From: JACKCP01 sp034007295
GTDB lineage: Bacteria > Desulfobacterota > Desulfobacteria > Desulfobacterales > JACKCP01
Length of the DNA stretch: 57,660 nt
Assembly: GCA_034007295.1 (NCBI GenBank)
Contig: JAVERC010000020.1
Location: 1-57,660 of the forward strand
Direction of reading: 5' to 3'
The notes under the pieces were generated by a model that saw nothing but the letters and a program-made list of their open reading frames with translations, was not told the origin of the DNA and made no database searches. Position numbers and translations under genes: made by a program. This document shows positions 7,851 to 17,300 of this stretch, in pieces (within the stretch, counting starts at the first letter, position 1; each line of letters begins with the position of its first letter).

Positions 7851-8789
7851 ATGGAATATTTTCACAGCTCTGTCATGGCCAAAGAAGTAATTGAATATTT
7901 GAATATAAATTCAAAAGGCTTTTATATTGACTGCACACTTGGAGGCGGCGGACATTGCGGACTTATTCTTGAAAAAAGCTCTCCAGATGGACTGGTTTTA
8001 GCTCTGGATCAGGATCAGCCGGCCATAGAAAATGCACAAAAAGTTCTTTCACAATATAAAGACAGGCTGATTTTAAAAAAAGCAAATTTTTCATCATTAA
8101 AACAAGTGATGGAAGAAAACAAAATGGAAAAAGCAGACGGAATTCTTGCAGACATAGGAGTTTCTTCTCACCACCTTGATATGGCACAAAGAGGATTCAG
8201 CTTTTTAAGGGAAGGCCCCCTTGACATGAGGATGGACCAGACTTCTAATAAAACTGCATTTGACGTTGTAAATTCATATACATCGGAAGAGCTTTTTTTA
8301 ATTTTCAAAAGATATGGGGAAGAAAGATTTGCATCAAGGATTGCAAACAGGATTTGTCAGAAAAGAAATTCAGGCTCCATAAAAACAACCACAGAACTTG
8401 CAGAAATTATAAAAAATTCTATACCTGAAAAATTTTCAAGAAAATCAAAAATACACCCTGCAACAAAATGTTTTATGGCCATAAGAATTGAAGTTAATGA
8501 CGAACTTGGTCATCTTGAAAAATTTCTTAATGATGCACCAGGACTTCTTAAAAGCAAAGGTAGATTATGTATTCTGACTTTCCACTCACTAGAAGACAGA
8601 ATAGTCAAAAATAAATTTAAAGAGCTGGAAAATCCATGTATTTGTCCCCCTGATTTTCCGGTCTGTATGTGCGGCAAAAAAAAAGAAGTAAAAATAATTA
8701 CCAGAAAACCTCTTGTTCCCAAGGAAGATGAAATAAATATAAATCCAAGGGCAAGAAGCACAAAAATGAGGGTTATTGAAAAATTATGA
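7851..8789 (+). CDS. rsmH: 16S rRNA (cytosine(1402)-N4)-methyltransferase RsmH (MraW)
   Basis: SAM-dependent methyltransferase acting on C1402 of 16S rRNA in the P site. Signatures are FHSSVMAKEV at the N-terminus, the glycine-rich SAM loop DCTLGGGGH (about 24-32), DGILADIGVSSHHLD, the RGFSFLREGPLDMRMD block, and the C-terminal FHSLEDRIVK and RARSTKMRV motifs. At 312 residues it is full length. Its start is one base past the mraZ stop, and its end overlaps ftsL by four bases (ATGA). Confidence 0.97.
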   Translation: MEYFHSSVMAKEVIEYLNINSKGFYIDCTLGGGGHCGLILEKSSPDGLVLALDQDQPAIENAQKVLSQYKDRLILKKANFSSLKQVMEENKMEKADGILADIGVSSHHLDMAQRGFSFLREGPLDMRMDQTSNKTAFDVVNSYTSEELFLIFKRYGEERFASRIANRICQKRNSGSIKTTTELAEIIKNSIPEKFSRKSKIHPATKCFMAIRIEVNDELGHLEKFLNDAPGLLKSKGRLCILTFHSLEDRIVKNKFKELENPCICPPDFPVCMCGKKKEVKIITRKPLVPKEDEININPRARSTKMRVIEKL

Positions 8790-9052
8790 AAGAGACAAAA
8801 CCTTTTTACATTTTTTTTCTTCTAGGGGTTTTAATGTTCAACTTTTTTTTCCATGTGTGGTCTGCTGGAAATTTTAACACACTTTCTTTTGAGATAACCC
8901 AGAAAAATGAAAAAAAAGCTGAGCTTTTGGAACAAAAAAGACTTTTAGAAACAGAACTTGCGAGCCTTAAATCGCCTCAAAGAATAGAAATGCTCAGCAA
9001 AATACTTGAATTTAATCCGCCGTCGGCATCACAGATTGAGCTTGTAAAATGA
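8786..9052 (+). CDS. ftsL: Cell division protein FtsL
   Basis: An 88-residue bitopic protein: one membrane segment at about residues 8-27 (FYIFFLLGVLMFNFFF), then a heptad-rich coiled coil (NEKKAELLEQKRLLETELAS). This is the usual FtsL pattern, in which the protein bridges FtsQ/FtsB to the FtsWI synthase. Sequence conservation in the family is poor, so the call rests on topology, size and position between rsmH and ftsI, overlapping both by four bases. Confidence 0.85.
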   Translation: MKETKPFYIFFLLGVLMFNFFFHVWSAGNFNTLSFEITQKNEKKAELLEQKRLLETELASLKSPQRIEMLSKILEFNPPSASQIELVK

Positions 9053-10797
9053 GAAAAAAAGAAAAAAAAAATAAACCAGACACCATTTCAAGAGTCAGAT
9101 TTATAAAGTATTGTTTTTATATCTGTCTTTTTATTATTTTGGGAAAAGCATTTGTTACACAAAACTTTCCATCCTCATCCCTTAAACAGATAACCCTTAA
9201 TACTTATTCAAAAGAAATTACAATTAAAGAAAAAAGAGGCTCAATTTTTGACGCTAACAACGAAGTTCTGGCAATAAGCATTGATGCCTGGGATATTGCA
9301 ATCCGTCCTCAATTTAAAAAAGATTTCAGTAAATACAATCTAATTGCAGAAATTACCGGAATAAATGAAAGCAAGATAAGGGAAAAAATAAATTCTGATT
9401 CAAACTTTGTATATCTTAAAAGACAGGCTTCAATTGAAGAAATAGAAAAACTTTGCTGCCTTGAAAAAGAATATAATATAGACAGCAGATTTTTAGAAAT
9501 ATTAAAGACAAATAAAAGGGTTTATCCCAATAAAGATATCTGTGCTCCAGTAATAGGATTTAGCAACAGAAATAATCAAAGAACAGGAATTGAGAGCAAA
9601 TACAATAATTTTCTTGAAGGAAGCAATAATCAGATTCCAATTATTTCAGCAGGCAATGGACATTGGTATAAAAACCCTGATTTTGACTGCATAACTAAAC
9701 CAGGAAACAATATTTATCTTACAATAGATAAAAATATTCAGCATTTTGCAGAAAAGGCAATTGCTAATGCTGTAACAAAATATGAAGCAATTGACGGCAA
9801 GGCTGTTGTAATGAATCCAAACACAGGTGAAATTCTTGCAATGGCACAATATCCCTCTTTTAATCCAAATGTTTACTGGAAATCCTCGCCTCATTCATGG
9901 AACAACAGGAATACTCTTGATGCATTTGAACCAGGTTCAATATTAAAAGTTTTTCTTGCAGCAGGTGCAATTGAAAAAAATTTCTGTAATAAAAATTCAA
10001 TTTTTTACTGTCAAAACGGATCATACAAAATAGGACCAGTAACAATTCATGACACAAAACCCCATAAATGGCTTCCTGTTACAGATATAATTAAATATTC
10101 AAGTAATATTGGAGCTGCCAAAATTGCTGAACTTGTAGGAAAAGAACCCCTTTATGAAATTTTGAAAGACTTTGGTTTCGGAGATAAAACCGAAATTGAC
10201 CTGCCTTTGGAAACATCCGGAATTTTAAGGCCTCCACAGCAATGGACAAAAGTAGATACAAGCAATATCTCATTTGGACAGGGAATGTCTGCTTCAACCG
10301 TTCAACTTGTAACAGCAGTATCAGCAATTGCAAACGGCGGCAGTCTTCTAAAGCCATACCTTGTAAAAAAAATTACTGACCAAAACGGCAATACATTAAT
10401 TTCTAATTCTCCCAAAATTAAAAAAAGAGCAATTTCCAAAAAAACAGCTGCAATAATTACTGAAATCATGGAAAAAACTATTGTTGAAGGCACAGGAACA
10501 AATGCCATGCCAGCAGGATATTCAGCAGCAGGAAAAACAGGAACATCCCAGAAGCTTGAAAAAAACGGAAAGTATTCCAGAAAAAAATATATTTCAACTT
10601 TTTTTGGATTTGCCCCTTCTAAAAATCCAGAAATAGCAATTGTAATAGCAATAAATGAACCAAAAGAAGAATACTATGGAGGAATTGTTGCAGCTCCGGT
10701 TTTTAAGGAAATTGCATCCCAAGCCCTTTCATATATGAATATACTTCCAAAAGGCATAACAATAGCATTAAAGGAAGGCTCAAATGAAGTCAGATAG
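9049..10797 (+). CDS. ftsI: Septal peptidoglycan transpeptidase FtsI (PBP3)
   Basis: Class B penicillin-binding protein that cross-links septal peptidoglycan with FtsW. It has a short basic cytoplasmic tail, one membrane anchor (about 19-37), and a PBP dimer domain opening with IKEKRGSIFDANNEVLA. The transpeptidase domain carries SILK (Ser297-Lys300), SSN (351-353) and KTG (496-498). At 582 residues it is ordinary length and has no PASTA repeats. It overlaps ftsL by four and murE by fourteen bases. Confidence 0.95.
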   Translation: MRKKEKKNKPDTISRVRFIKYCFYICLFIILGKAFVTQNFPSSSLKQITLNTYSKEITIKEKRGSIFDANNEVLAISIDAWDIAIRPQFKKDFSKYNLIAEITGINESKIREKINSDSNFVYLKRQASIEEIEKLCCLEKEYNIDSRFLEILKTNKRVYPNKDICAPVIGFSNRNNQRTGIESKYNNFLEGSNNQIPIISAGNGHWYKNPDFDCITKPGNNIYLTIDKNIQHFAEKAIANAVTKYEAIDGKAVVMNPNTGEILAMAQYPSFNPNVYWKSSPHSWNNRNTLDAFEPGSILKVFLAAGAIEKNFCNKNSIFYCQNGSYKIGPVTIHDTKPHKWLPVTDIIKYSSNIGAAKIAELVGKEPLYEILKDFGFGDKTEIDLPLETSGILRPPQQWTKVDTSNISFGQGMSASTVQLVTAVSAIANGGSLLKPYLVKKITDQNGNTLISNSPKIKKRAISKKTAAIITEIMEKTIVEGTGTNAMPAGYSAAGKTGTSQKLEKNGKYSRKKYISTFFGFAPSKNPEIAIVIAINEPKEEYYGGIVAAPVFKEIASQALSYMNILPKGITIALKEGSNEVR

Positions 10798-12328
10798 ACT
10801 TATAAATTCAAATCCTCCATTTAAAATTATTGAATTTCCTAAAAATCTGCCTGATTTTAAAGGCATATCTTATGATTCAAGAAATGTTTTGCAAGATGAC
10901 TTGTTTATTGCTGTAAAAGGACAGCTTGCAAACGGACATGATTATGTTTTAGCCGCTGAAGAAAAAGGTGCATGTGCAATAGTTTGTGAAACAAAAAATA
11001 ATAAAGTTAAAATTCCTCAAATTGTTGTATCAGACTCAAGAAGAGCACTTTCTTTTTATTCTGCCCTTTTTTATAATTTTCCATCAAGTGAGTTAAATAT
11101 AATAGGTGTAACAGGAACAAACGGAAAAACATCAACATGCTCCCTTATAGCAGATATTTTAACAAGCCAAAAAAGAAAAACAGGGATTATTGGAACAATA
11201 AAAATAGCATACCCCTTAAATGACGGCAGTTTTTATGAAAAGGAAAGTTCAAATACTACTCCAGAATCAGCAGATCTTCAAAAAATTATTAATGACATGA
11301 AAAATAATAATGTCACAGATATTGTAATGGAAGTATCTTCCCACGCAATAGCACTTGGAAGAACAGCAGATGTGTCATTTAGTTCAATAGTATATACAAA
11401 TCTTACCCAGGATCACTTGGATTTTCATAATACAATGGAAGAATATGCAAAAGTCAAATCAGATTTTATTAAACAAAAAGCTGCACTTGAAAAAAATAAG
11501 CCTTTTATCGCATTAAATATTGACGATGAAATTGGAAATTCAATATCAAATTATCTAAAAACCAATAATTTTAATAAACTCATTGAATATTCAACAAAAC
11601 AAAATGCAGGCTTAAAAGCTTTTGATTTAAAAACAGACCTGAATCAAAGCTCAGGCAAATTAAGATTCAATGAAAAAGAATATTTTTTTGAATCAAATCT
11701 TTCAGGCAGACACAATGTTGAAAATATTCTAGCAGCTGTAAGTGCATGTATTTTCTCAGATATAAGGATTGAAGACTGCATTAAAGCTTTGAAAACATCA
11801 AAGCCTGTAAGAGGAAGACTTGAACAGGTAAAAAATGATAAACGTCCATATATTTTTATAGATTATGCACATACTCCAGATGCACTTGACAATGTTTTAA
11901 AAGCACTTCGCCCCTTATGCAAAAACAAGCTTATCTGTGTTTTTGGATGCGGCGGAGACAGAGACAGAAAAAAACGTCCATTGATGGCAGAAATTTCAGC
12001 CAAAAATGCTGATATTACAATAATAACCTCAGACAATCCAAGAACAGAAAATGAAGATGAAATTATTGATGACATTGAAAATGGCCTGAAAAACATTTTA
12101 CCAAAAAAGGATTTTGCTGAAACAGCAAATACTGACAAAAATTTTTATTTAATAGAAAAAAACAGGAAAAAAGCCATTGAAAAGGCTCTTTTAATTTCAA
12201 ATCCAGATGACTGTATTTTAATTGCCGGAAAAGGTCATGAAACATACCAGATCATTGGAACTAAAAAGCACCATTTTGATGACAGGGAAGAAGTTCTTGA
12301 AAAGGTAAGTAAAATTTATGGAAGATAG
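10784..12328 (+). CDS. murE: UDP-MurNAc-L-Ala-D-Glu:meso-diaminopimelate ligase MurE
   Basis: Adds the third stem residue to UDP-MurNAc-dipeptide. The 514-residue ligase has the UDP-binding N-domain (GISYDSRNV, LFIAVKGQLANGHDY), the ATP loop VTGTNGKTST (109-118), the central-domain segment EVSSHAIALGR, and the C-domain GCGGDRDRKKRP. The DNPR motif at 417-420 is the known marker of meso-DAP rather than lysine specificity, predicting Gram-negative-type peptidoglycan. The start overlaps ftsI by fourteen bases. Confidence 0.97.
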   Translation: MKSDRLINSNPPFKIIEFPKNLPDFKGISYDSRNVLQDDLFIAVKGQLANGHDYVLAAEEKGACAIVCETKNNKVKIPQIVVSDSRRALSFYSALFYNFPSSELNIIGVTGTNGKTSTCSLIADILTSQKRKTGIIGTIKIAYPLNDGSFYEKESSNTTPESADLQKIINDMKNNNVTDIVMEVSSHAIALGRTADVSFSSIVYTNLTQDHLDFHNTMEEYAKVKSDFIKQKAALEKNKPFIALNIDDEIGNSISNYLKTNNFNKLIEYSTKQNAGLKAFDLKTDLNQSSGKLRFNEKEYFFESNLSGRHNVENILAAVSACIFSDIRIEDCIKALKTSKPVRGRLEQVKNDKRPYIFIDYAHTPDALDNVLKALRPLCKNKLICVFGCGGDRDRKKRPLMAEISAKNADITIITSDNPRTENEDEIIDDIENGLKNILPKKDFAETANTDKNFYLIEKNRKKAIEKALLISNPDDCILIAGKGHETYQIIGTKKHHFDDREEVLEKVSKIYGR

Positions 12329-13733
12329 AGATTTTATTATTAAAGATATTGATACACTTGCACTTGCCTGCGGTGGAAAAATTATAAAAAAAGGGAAACT
12401 CCCCTTTTCTGGAAAAATTTCTACTGATTCAAGGAATTTAAGTAAAAATTCAGTATTTATTGCTCTTAAGGGAGAAAATTTTGACGGCCATGATTTTATA
12501 AAAGATGCTCTTAAAAATGATATTTCAGGAATAATAGCAGAAAAAGATTTTGAATTACTTACAAAAAATTTTGAACAGATATCTTTTATTTCAGTAGGAA
12601 ATTCTATACAAGCCCTTGGCCAGATTGCAAATTATAAAAGAAAAAAAGCAGCCATAAAAATTTTTGGAATAACAGGCTCAGTTGGAAAAACTTCAACAAG
12701 ACAGATTTTAAAATCTATTTTAAGCCAAAAATTCAAGGTACACGGCCCTTTAAAAAATTTTAACAACCATATTGGAGTTCCGCTTACAATTCTTGACATT
12801 GCAAAAGAACATGATTTTGCAGTTATAGAAATGGGAATGAGCAGTAAAGGGGAAATTGAATATCTTTCAAAAATAGCTCTTCCAGATATTGCAATTATAA
12901 CTAAAATTGCACCGGCACATATTGAATATTTTGAAAATATTGAAGAAATAGCAAAAGAAAAAGCCTCAATCACAAAGGGAATGAAAAAAGACTCATTTGT
13001 AATAATTAATGAAGAAGACAAAATTTTAGAAAAATATATGAAAGATATAAATGTATTAAAATTTGGATTTAATAAAGATTCAGACCTTTTTATAACCAAT
13101 ATGAAACTTGAAAATTCATATACAATGGCAGAATTCAATATAAATACCCGGTCAATAAAAGAAAAATTTGCAGTTAAAATTAATATACCTGGCAAAACAA
13201 TGATAAAAAATGCTGCCGGAGCTGCTCTTTGTGCAGCTGTTTATGGTATAAGTCCAGATGAAATTGCAAAAGGTATTTTAGACTACAAAGGAACAAATGG
13301 AAGATTTTTTACAATTCATGACCTTAAAAAAGATATTTTTATTATTGATGACACTTACAATGCAAACCCTGAATCACTAAAAGCTTCAGCAGCTGACTTT
13401 GCACATATAAAAAAAAGCAGCAGAGGATTTGCAGTTATTGGCGATATGCTTGAACTTGGTAAAAATTCAATGACTTACCACATAAAAGCCGGAGAATTAC
13501 TGGGAAAATTAGACCTTGATGGAATTTTTGCCTATGGCAGCTTTGCAGAAAATATTATTAATGGTGCAAAAAATTCAGCAGACAAAAAAACAATCCTTTA
13601 CAAAGGAAGCCATAAACAGATATCAGATGAGCTTTTGAAAATCTTACAGCCTGGTGATTATGTTCTTGTAAAAGGTTCAAGGGGTTCAAAAATGGAAACA
13701 ATTATTGAAAATCTCACACAAAAAACGGAGTAA
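12318..13733 (+). CDS. murF: UDP-MurNAc-tripeptide:D-Ala-D-Ala ligase MurF
   Basis: Attaches D-Ala-D-Ala to complete the pentapeptide. The 471-residue protein shows the UDP-domain marker STDSRNLSKNSVFIALKGEN, the ATP loop GITGSVGKTSTR (117-128), NFNNHIGVPLT, VIEMGMSSKGEI and the C-domain IDDTYNANPESLKAS. It overlaps murE by eleven bases. No D-Ala-D-Ala ligase (ddl) gene is in this cluster, so its substrate must be supplied from elsewhere in the genome. Confidence 0.96.
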   Translation: MEDRDFIIKDIDTLALACGGKIIKKGKLPFSGKISTDSRNLSKNSVFIALKGENFDGHDFIKDALKNDISGIIAEKDFELLTKNFEQISFISVGNSIQALGQIANYKRKKAAIKIFGITGSVGKTSTRQILKSILSQKFKVHGPLKNFNNHIGVPLTILDIAKEHDFAVIEMGMSSKGEIEYLSKIALPDIAIITKIAPAHIEYFENIEEIAKEKASITKGMKKDSFVIINEEDKILEKYMKDINVLKFGFNKDSDLFITNMKLENSYTMAEFNINTRSIKEKFAVKINIPGKTMIKNAAGAALCAAVYGISPDEIAKGILDYKGTNGRFFTIHDLKKDIFIIDDTYNANPESLKASAADFAHIKKSSRGFAVIGDMLELGKNSMTYHIKAGELLGKLDLDGIFAYGSFAENIINGAKNSADKKTILYKGSHKQISDELLKILQPGDYVLVKGSRGSKMETIIENLTQKTE

Positions 13734-13735
13734 AT

Positions 13736-14815
13736 ATGCTTTATTATTTATTATACCCCTTATATACAGAAGTTACTTTTTTCAATATTTTTAAATACAT
13801 AACATTTAGAACTATCTACTCTGGATTAACGGCTTTTCTATTGTGCCTTATGCTTGGAACTCCATTTATATCATTTATGAGAAGACTTCAGATTGGACAG
13901 TTTATAAGAGACTGCGGCCCTTCTAGTCATTATGATAAAAAAGGCACTCCAACAATGGGTGGTTTTCTAATAATTGGTGCAACTATTTTTTCCATACTTT
14001 TATGGGGAAGACTTGATACATTTTATGTCTGGATAACATTAATAGTAACCATAGGATTTACTGCCATAGGATTTACAGACGACTATGTAAAGCAGATAAA
14101 AAAAGAAGGTGACGGTCTAAGTGCAAGAAACAAATTTTTAATGCAGATCTGCGTTTCCCTGATTGCTGGAATTCTTATTTATCTAACCCCAGGATTTAAT
14201 ACAGAACTTCATTTCCCTTTTTTCAAGGATCATACAATTGATCTTGGTATAGGGTATATATTTTTTACTGCTATTGTAATAACAGGTTCATCTAATGCAG
14301 TAAACTTAACAGACGGACTTGACGGACTTGCAATAGGACCTGTAACAATTGCAGCTGCAACATTCCTTTTATTTTCTTATGTTGCAGGACATGCAAAACT
14401 TGCAGACTATCTTCAGATAACTTATGTGCCGGGATGTGCAGAACTTACAGTTTTATGCGGAGCAATAGCCGGAGCCGGCCTTGGTTTTTTGTGGTTCAAT
14501 ACAAACCCTGCTCAGATTTTTATGGGAGATACAGGCTCTCTTCCACTTGGTGCTCTTCTTGGAACTATTGCAGTGCTTACAAAACAGGAAATTCTTCTTG
14601 TAATAATTGGAGGTGTTTTTGTTATGGAAGCTCTTTCTGTAATTATTCAGGTTGGTTATTTCAAACTTACAAAAGGAAAAAGATTTTTCAGAATGGCACC
14701 AATTCACCACCACTTTGAAATGCTTGGATGGAGAGAACCAAAAATTATAGTCAGGTTCTGGATTATTGCCATAATTTTTTCATTAATTGCAATTTCAACA
14801 CTTAAGATAAGATAA
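13736..14815 (+). CDS. mraY: Phospho-N-acetylmuramoyl-pentapeptide transferase MraY
   Basis: Integral membrane enzyme that makes lipid I from UDP-MurNAc-pentapeptide and undecaprenyl phosphate. The 359-residue protein has about ten membrane segments. Family motifs are KKGTPTMGG (about 62-70), GFTDDYVK with the catalytic Asp pair, NLTDGLDGLAIGP, FMGDTGSLPLGALLG, and MAPIHHHFEMLGW near the C-terminus. It follows murF by two bases. Confidence 0.97.
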   Translation: MLYYLLYPLYTEVTFFNIFKYITFRTIYSGLTAFLLCLMLGTPFISFMRRLQIGQFIRDCGPSSHYDKKGTPTMGGFLIIGATIFSILLWGRLDTFYVWITLIVTIGFTAIGFTDDYVKQIKKEGDGLSARNKFLMQICVSLIAGILIYLTPGFNTELHFPFFKDHTIDLGIGYIFFTAIVITGSSNAVNLTDGLDGLAIGPVTIAAATFLLFSYVAGHAKLADYLQITYVPGCAELTVLCGAIAGAGLGFLWFNTNPAQIFMGDTGSLPLGALLGTIAVLTKQEILLVIIGGVFVMEALSVIIQVGYFKLTKGKRFFRMAPIHHHFEMLGWREPKIIVRFWIIAIIFSLIAISTLKIR

Positions 14816-14818
14816 GCC

Positions 14819-16180
14819 ATGTTTTCAATTATTGATTTTAAAAGCAGAAAAACTCTTGTTGCAGGTCTTGGAAAATCAGGAATCTGTGCATTAAAACTTC
14901 TTCATTCAAAAGGATTTGATGTAAAGGGGTGTGACAGAGATAAAAATATACTTGAAAATCCTGAAATTAAAATGCTTATAAAAAAAGGCATTAAAATTGA
15001 AATTTCAGATAATTTTGAAGCCATGGTTACAAATAGCGATCTTATTGTACTAAGTCCTGGAATTGATCAAAGAGAAAATATTTACAAACAGGCTCAAAAA
15101 AAAGGAAAAACAATAACCGGAGAGCTTGAAACAGCATGGTCCTTTATTAAAAATCCGGTTGTTGCAATTACAGGTACTAACGGCAAAAGCACTGTAACAG
15201 AGCTCACAGCAGATATGCTTTTATACAGCGGCAAAAAAGTTTTCAGGGGAGGAAATCTTGGTACTCCGCTTTCTGCTGCTGTTTTAGATCAGGATAAATA
15301 TGATATTTTTGTTCTTGAAGTTTCAAGTTTCCAAATAGACACTTCAATAAACTTTTCCCCAAATGTTGGATTGATCCTAAACATTACTCCTGACCATCTT
15401 GACAGATATGAAAATTTTGAAGGATACAAACAATCAAAACTTGATCTTTTTAAAAATTTTACTAATAAAAATACAGCAATAACAAATTTTAATGAAAATT
15501 TAATTTTTGAAACTAAAGCTAAAAAAAGTTATTTCAATACCTTATCTCCACATTTCAATTGTGCATCTGCCAATGAAAAAACACTTGAAATATCATTTAA
15601 TAATCAAACACAATCTTTAAGCCTTAAAAATTTCAGACTTAAAGGAAAACATAATCTTGATAATTTAAGTGCTGCAGCTCTTACAGCCCTTGAATCAGGG
15701 GCAAATATTGAAGGAATAAAAAAAGCAGTTGAAACATTTAATCCTTTACCCCACAGAATGGAATATATCGGATCAATAAAAAATATTTCCTTTATAGACG
15801 ACTCAAAGGCAACAAATCCTGATTCAGTTATAAAAGCTGTTGAAGGACTTAAAGAGCCAATTTCACTTATTCTTGGAGGAAAGGACAAAGGCTATGATTA
15901 TGGTCTTATGTCTGAGGCAGTAAATAAAAAAGTAAAAAATCTTATCTTAATTGGAGAAGCAGCTGAAAAAATAAATAAACAGATAGGGTTTAAAGGAAAA
16001 ACCATTTTTGCAGGCACAATGAAAGAAGCTTTAGAAAAAGGCTTTGAAAATCTTGATGAAAAAGGAATTGTTCTTCTTTCTCCAGCCTGCTCAAGTTTTG
16101 ATATGTTTAAAAATTACAGCCACAGAGGAGAAGTTTTTAAAAATTCATTTGAAGAATTAAAAAAGTCAAGGAATGCTTAA
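14819..16180 (+). CDS. murD: UDP-MurNAc-L-alanine:D-glutamate ligase MurD
   Basis: Adds D-Glu to UDP-MurNAc-L-Ala. The 453-residue protein has a Rossmann-like N-domain (TLVAGLGKSG), the P-loop ITGTNGKST (117-125), NITPDHLDRY in the central domain, PHRMEYIG, FIDDSKATNPDS, ILGGKDKG, and the C-terminal LLSPACSSFDMFKNYSHRGEVF. Start follows mraY by three bases. The 3' end overlaps the most 5' possible ftsW start. Confidence 0.96.
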   Translation: MFSIIDFKSRKTLVAGLGKSGICALKLLHSKGFDVKGCDRDKNILENPEIKMLIKKGIKIEISDNFEAMVTNSDLIVLSPGIDQRENIYKQAQKKGKTITGELETAWSFIKNPVVAITGTNGKSTVTELTADMLLYSGKKVFRGGNLGTPLSAAVLDQDKYDIFVLEVSSFQIDTSINFSPNVGLILNITPDHLDRYENFEGYKQSKLDLFKNFTNKNTAITNFNENLIFETKAKKSYFNTLSPHFNCASANEKTLEISFNNQTQSLSLKNFRLKGKHNLDNLSAAALTALESGANIEGIKKAVETFNPLPHRMEYIGSIKNISFIDDSKATNPDSVIKAVEGLKEPISLILGGKDKGYDYGLMSEAVNKKVKNLILIGEAAEKINKQIGFKGKTIFAGTMKEALEKGFENLDEKGIVLLSPACSSFDMFKNYSHRGEVFKNSFEELKKSRNA

Positions 16181-16181
16181 A

Positions 16182-17300
16182 ATGGCTGCTAAAACTAAAA
16201 TAAAAAATCAGAAAATAATTATGGAAGACCCACTTTTATGGGGTTCTTTTTTTCTAATAACAGGCTTTGGCCTTATTATTTTGTATTCTGCAAGTTTTCA
16301 TTTTAGTGATAAAATTTATAATAATCCTTTTTATTATGTAACAAAACAGTCTGCTCATGCTTTTTTGGGACTTATTCTTTTATTTATTTTCAGATTTACA
16401 CCATACCATCATTTAAAAAAACTTGCCTATATTGGAATTATTATTTCAATTTTTCTTTTACTTGCAATTTTTATTACACCCCTTGGCCACAAAGTAGGAG
16501 GTGCTTCACGATGGCTTAAACTTCCTTTTATGTCTTTCCAGCCTTCAGTTTTTGCATTTTATGCAATTGTTCTTTATCTTGCACACACAATTTCAAAACA
16601 CGAAAATGAAATGGATTCATTTGCAGAGGGTATTTTACCCCATTTTATTCTGTTTATAATTTTTGCTTTGATTTTATATAAACAGCCAGATTTTGGCTCA
16701 ATAATAATAATTGCAGCAATTATCTGGCTGATGCTTCTTGCTGGCGGAGCAAAAATTAAACATATGCTTATGATTGCTTTTACTGGAAGTGCTGCTGGTT
16801 TTTTCTTCATGATCCAAAAAGATTACAGGATATCAAGACTGATAAGCTATCTAAACCCCTGGGAATATGCACAAACCCATTCATACCAGACTACAATGTC
16901 TTTAAAGGCTTTTATTAATGGTGGTTTATTTGGTAAAGGGCTTGGAAAAGGGATTCTTAAACTTGAATATCTGCCTGAGTCACATACAGATTTTATTTTT
17001 TCAATTATTGGAGAAGAAACAGGGTTTATTGGAGTTTTTCTTATTATTGTTCTTTTCATGATAATTTTGATAAGAGGATTTAAAATTGCAGAAAACGCCA
17101 AAGATAAATTCGGATCTCTTCTTGCATTTGGCATAATTTCAATAATTGCAATTCACATTGTCATAAACATGGGGGTAGCCCTTTCACTTTTGCCTCCTAA
17201 AGGGCTTCCCCTTCCTTTTATAAGTTATGGAGGAACATTTCTTATCATGAATATGGCAGGAATAGGAGTACTTCTTAATATAAAGGCAAACTCAAAATGA
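16182..17300 (+). CDS. ftsW: Septal peptidoglycan glycosyltransferase FtsW (SEDS family)
   Basis: Polymerises lipid II at the septum with FtsI. About 372 residues with eight to ten membrane segments. SEDS landmarks are GLIILYSASFHF in the first helix, RWLKLPFMSFQPS, a conserved LYKQPDFGSI loop, YQTTMSLKAFINGGLFGKGLG, LPESHTDFIFSIIGEE, and the C-terminal LPFISYGGTFLI. The ATG at 16182 is preferred over that at 16173, because AAGGA lies nine bases before it but directly abuts the other. The 3' end overlaps murG by four bases. Confidence 0.95.
   Translation: MAAKTKIKNQKIIMEDPLLWGSFFLITGFGLIILYSASFHFSDKIYNNPFYYVTKQSAHAFLGLILLFIFRFTPYHHLKKLAYIGIIISIFLLLAIFITPLGHKVGGASRWLKLPFMSFQPSVFAFYAIVLYLAHTISKHENEMDSFAEGILPHFILFIIFALILYKQPDFGSIIIIAAIIWLMLLAGGAKIKHMLMIAFTGSAAGFFFMIQKDYRISRLISYLNPWEYAQTHSYQTTMSLKAFINGGLFGKGLGKGILKLEYLPESHTDFIFSIIGEETGFIGVFLIIVLFMIILIRGFKIAENAKDKFGSLLAFGIISIIAIHIVINMGVALSLLPPKGLPLPFISYGGTFLIMNMAGIGVLLNIKANSK

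Noticed and set aside
10091..10508. Minus-strand frames inside ftsI
   Set aside because: Antisense of the transpeptidase domain; no supporting motif, start signal or operon context.
12632..13195. 187-codon minus-strand frame within murF
   Set aside because: Hydrophobic-looking antisense product arising from AT-rich codon bias; murF is unambiguous on the other strand.
14434..14718. Open frames on both strands within mraY
   Set aside because: They are shadows of a strongly conserved membrane enzyme; composition is unlike a real protein and no ribosome sites are present.
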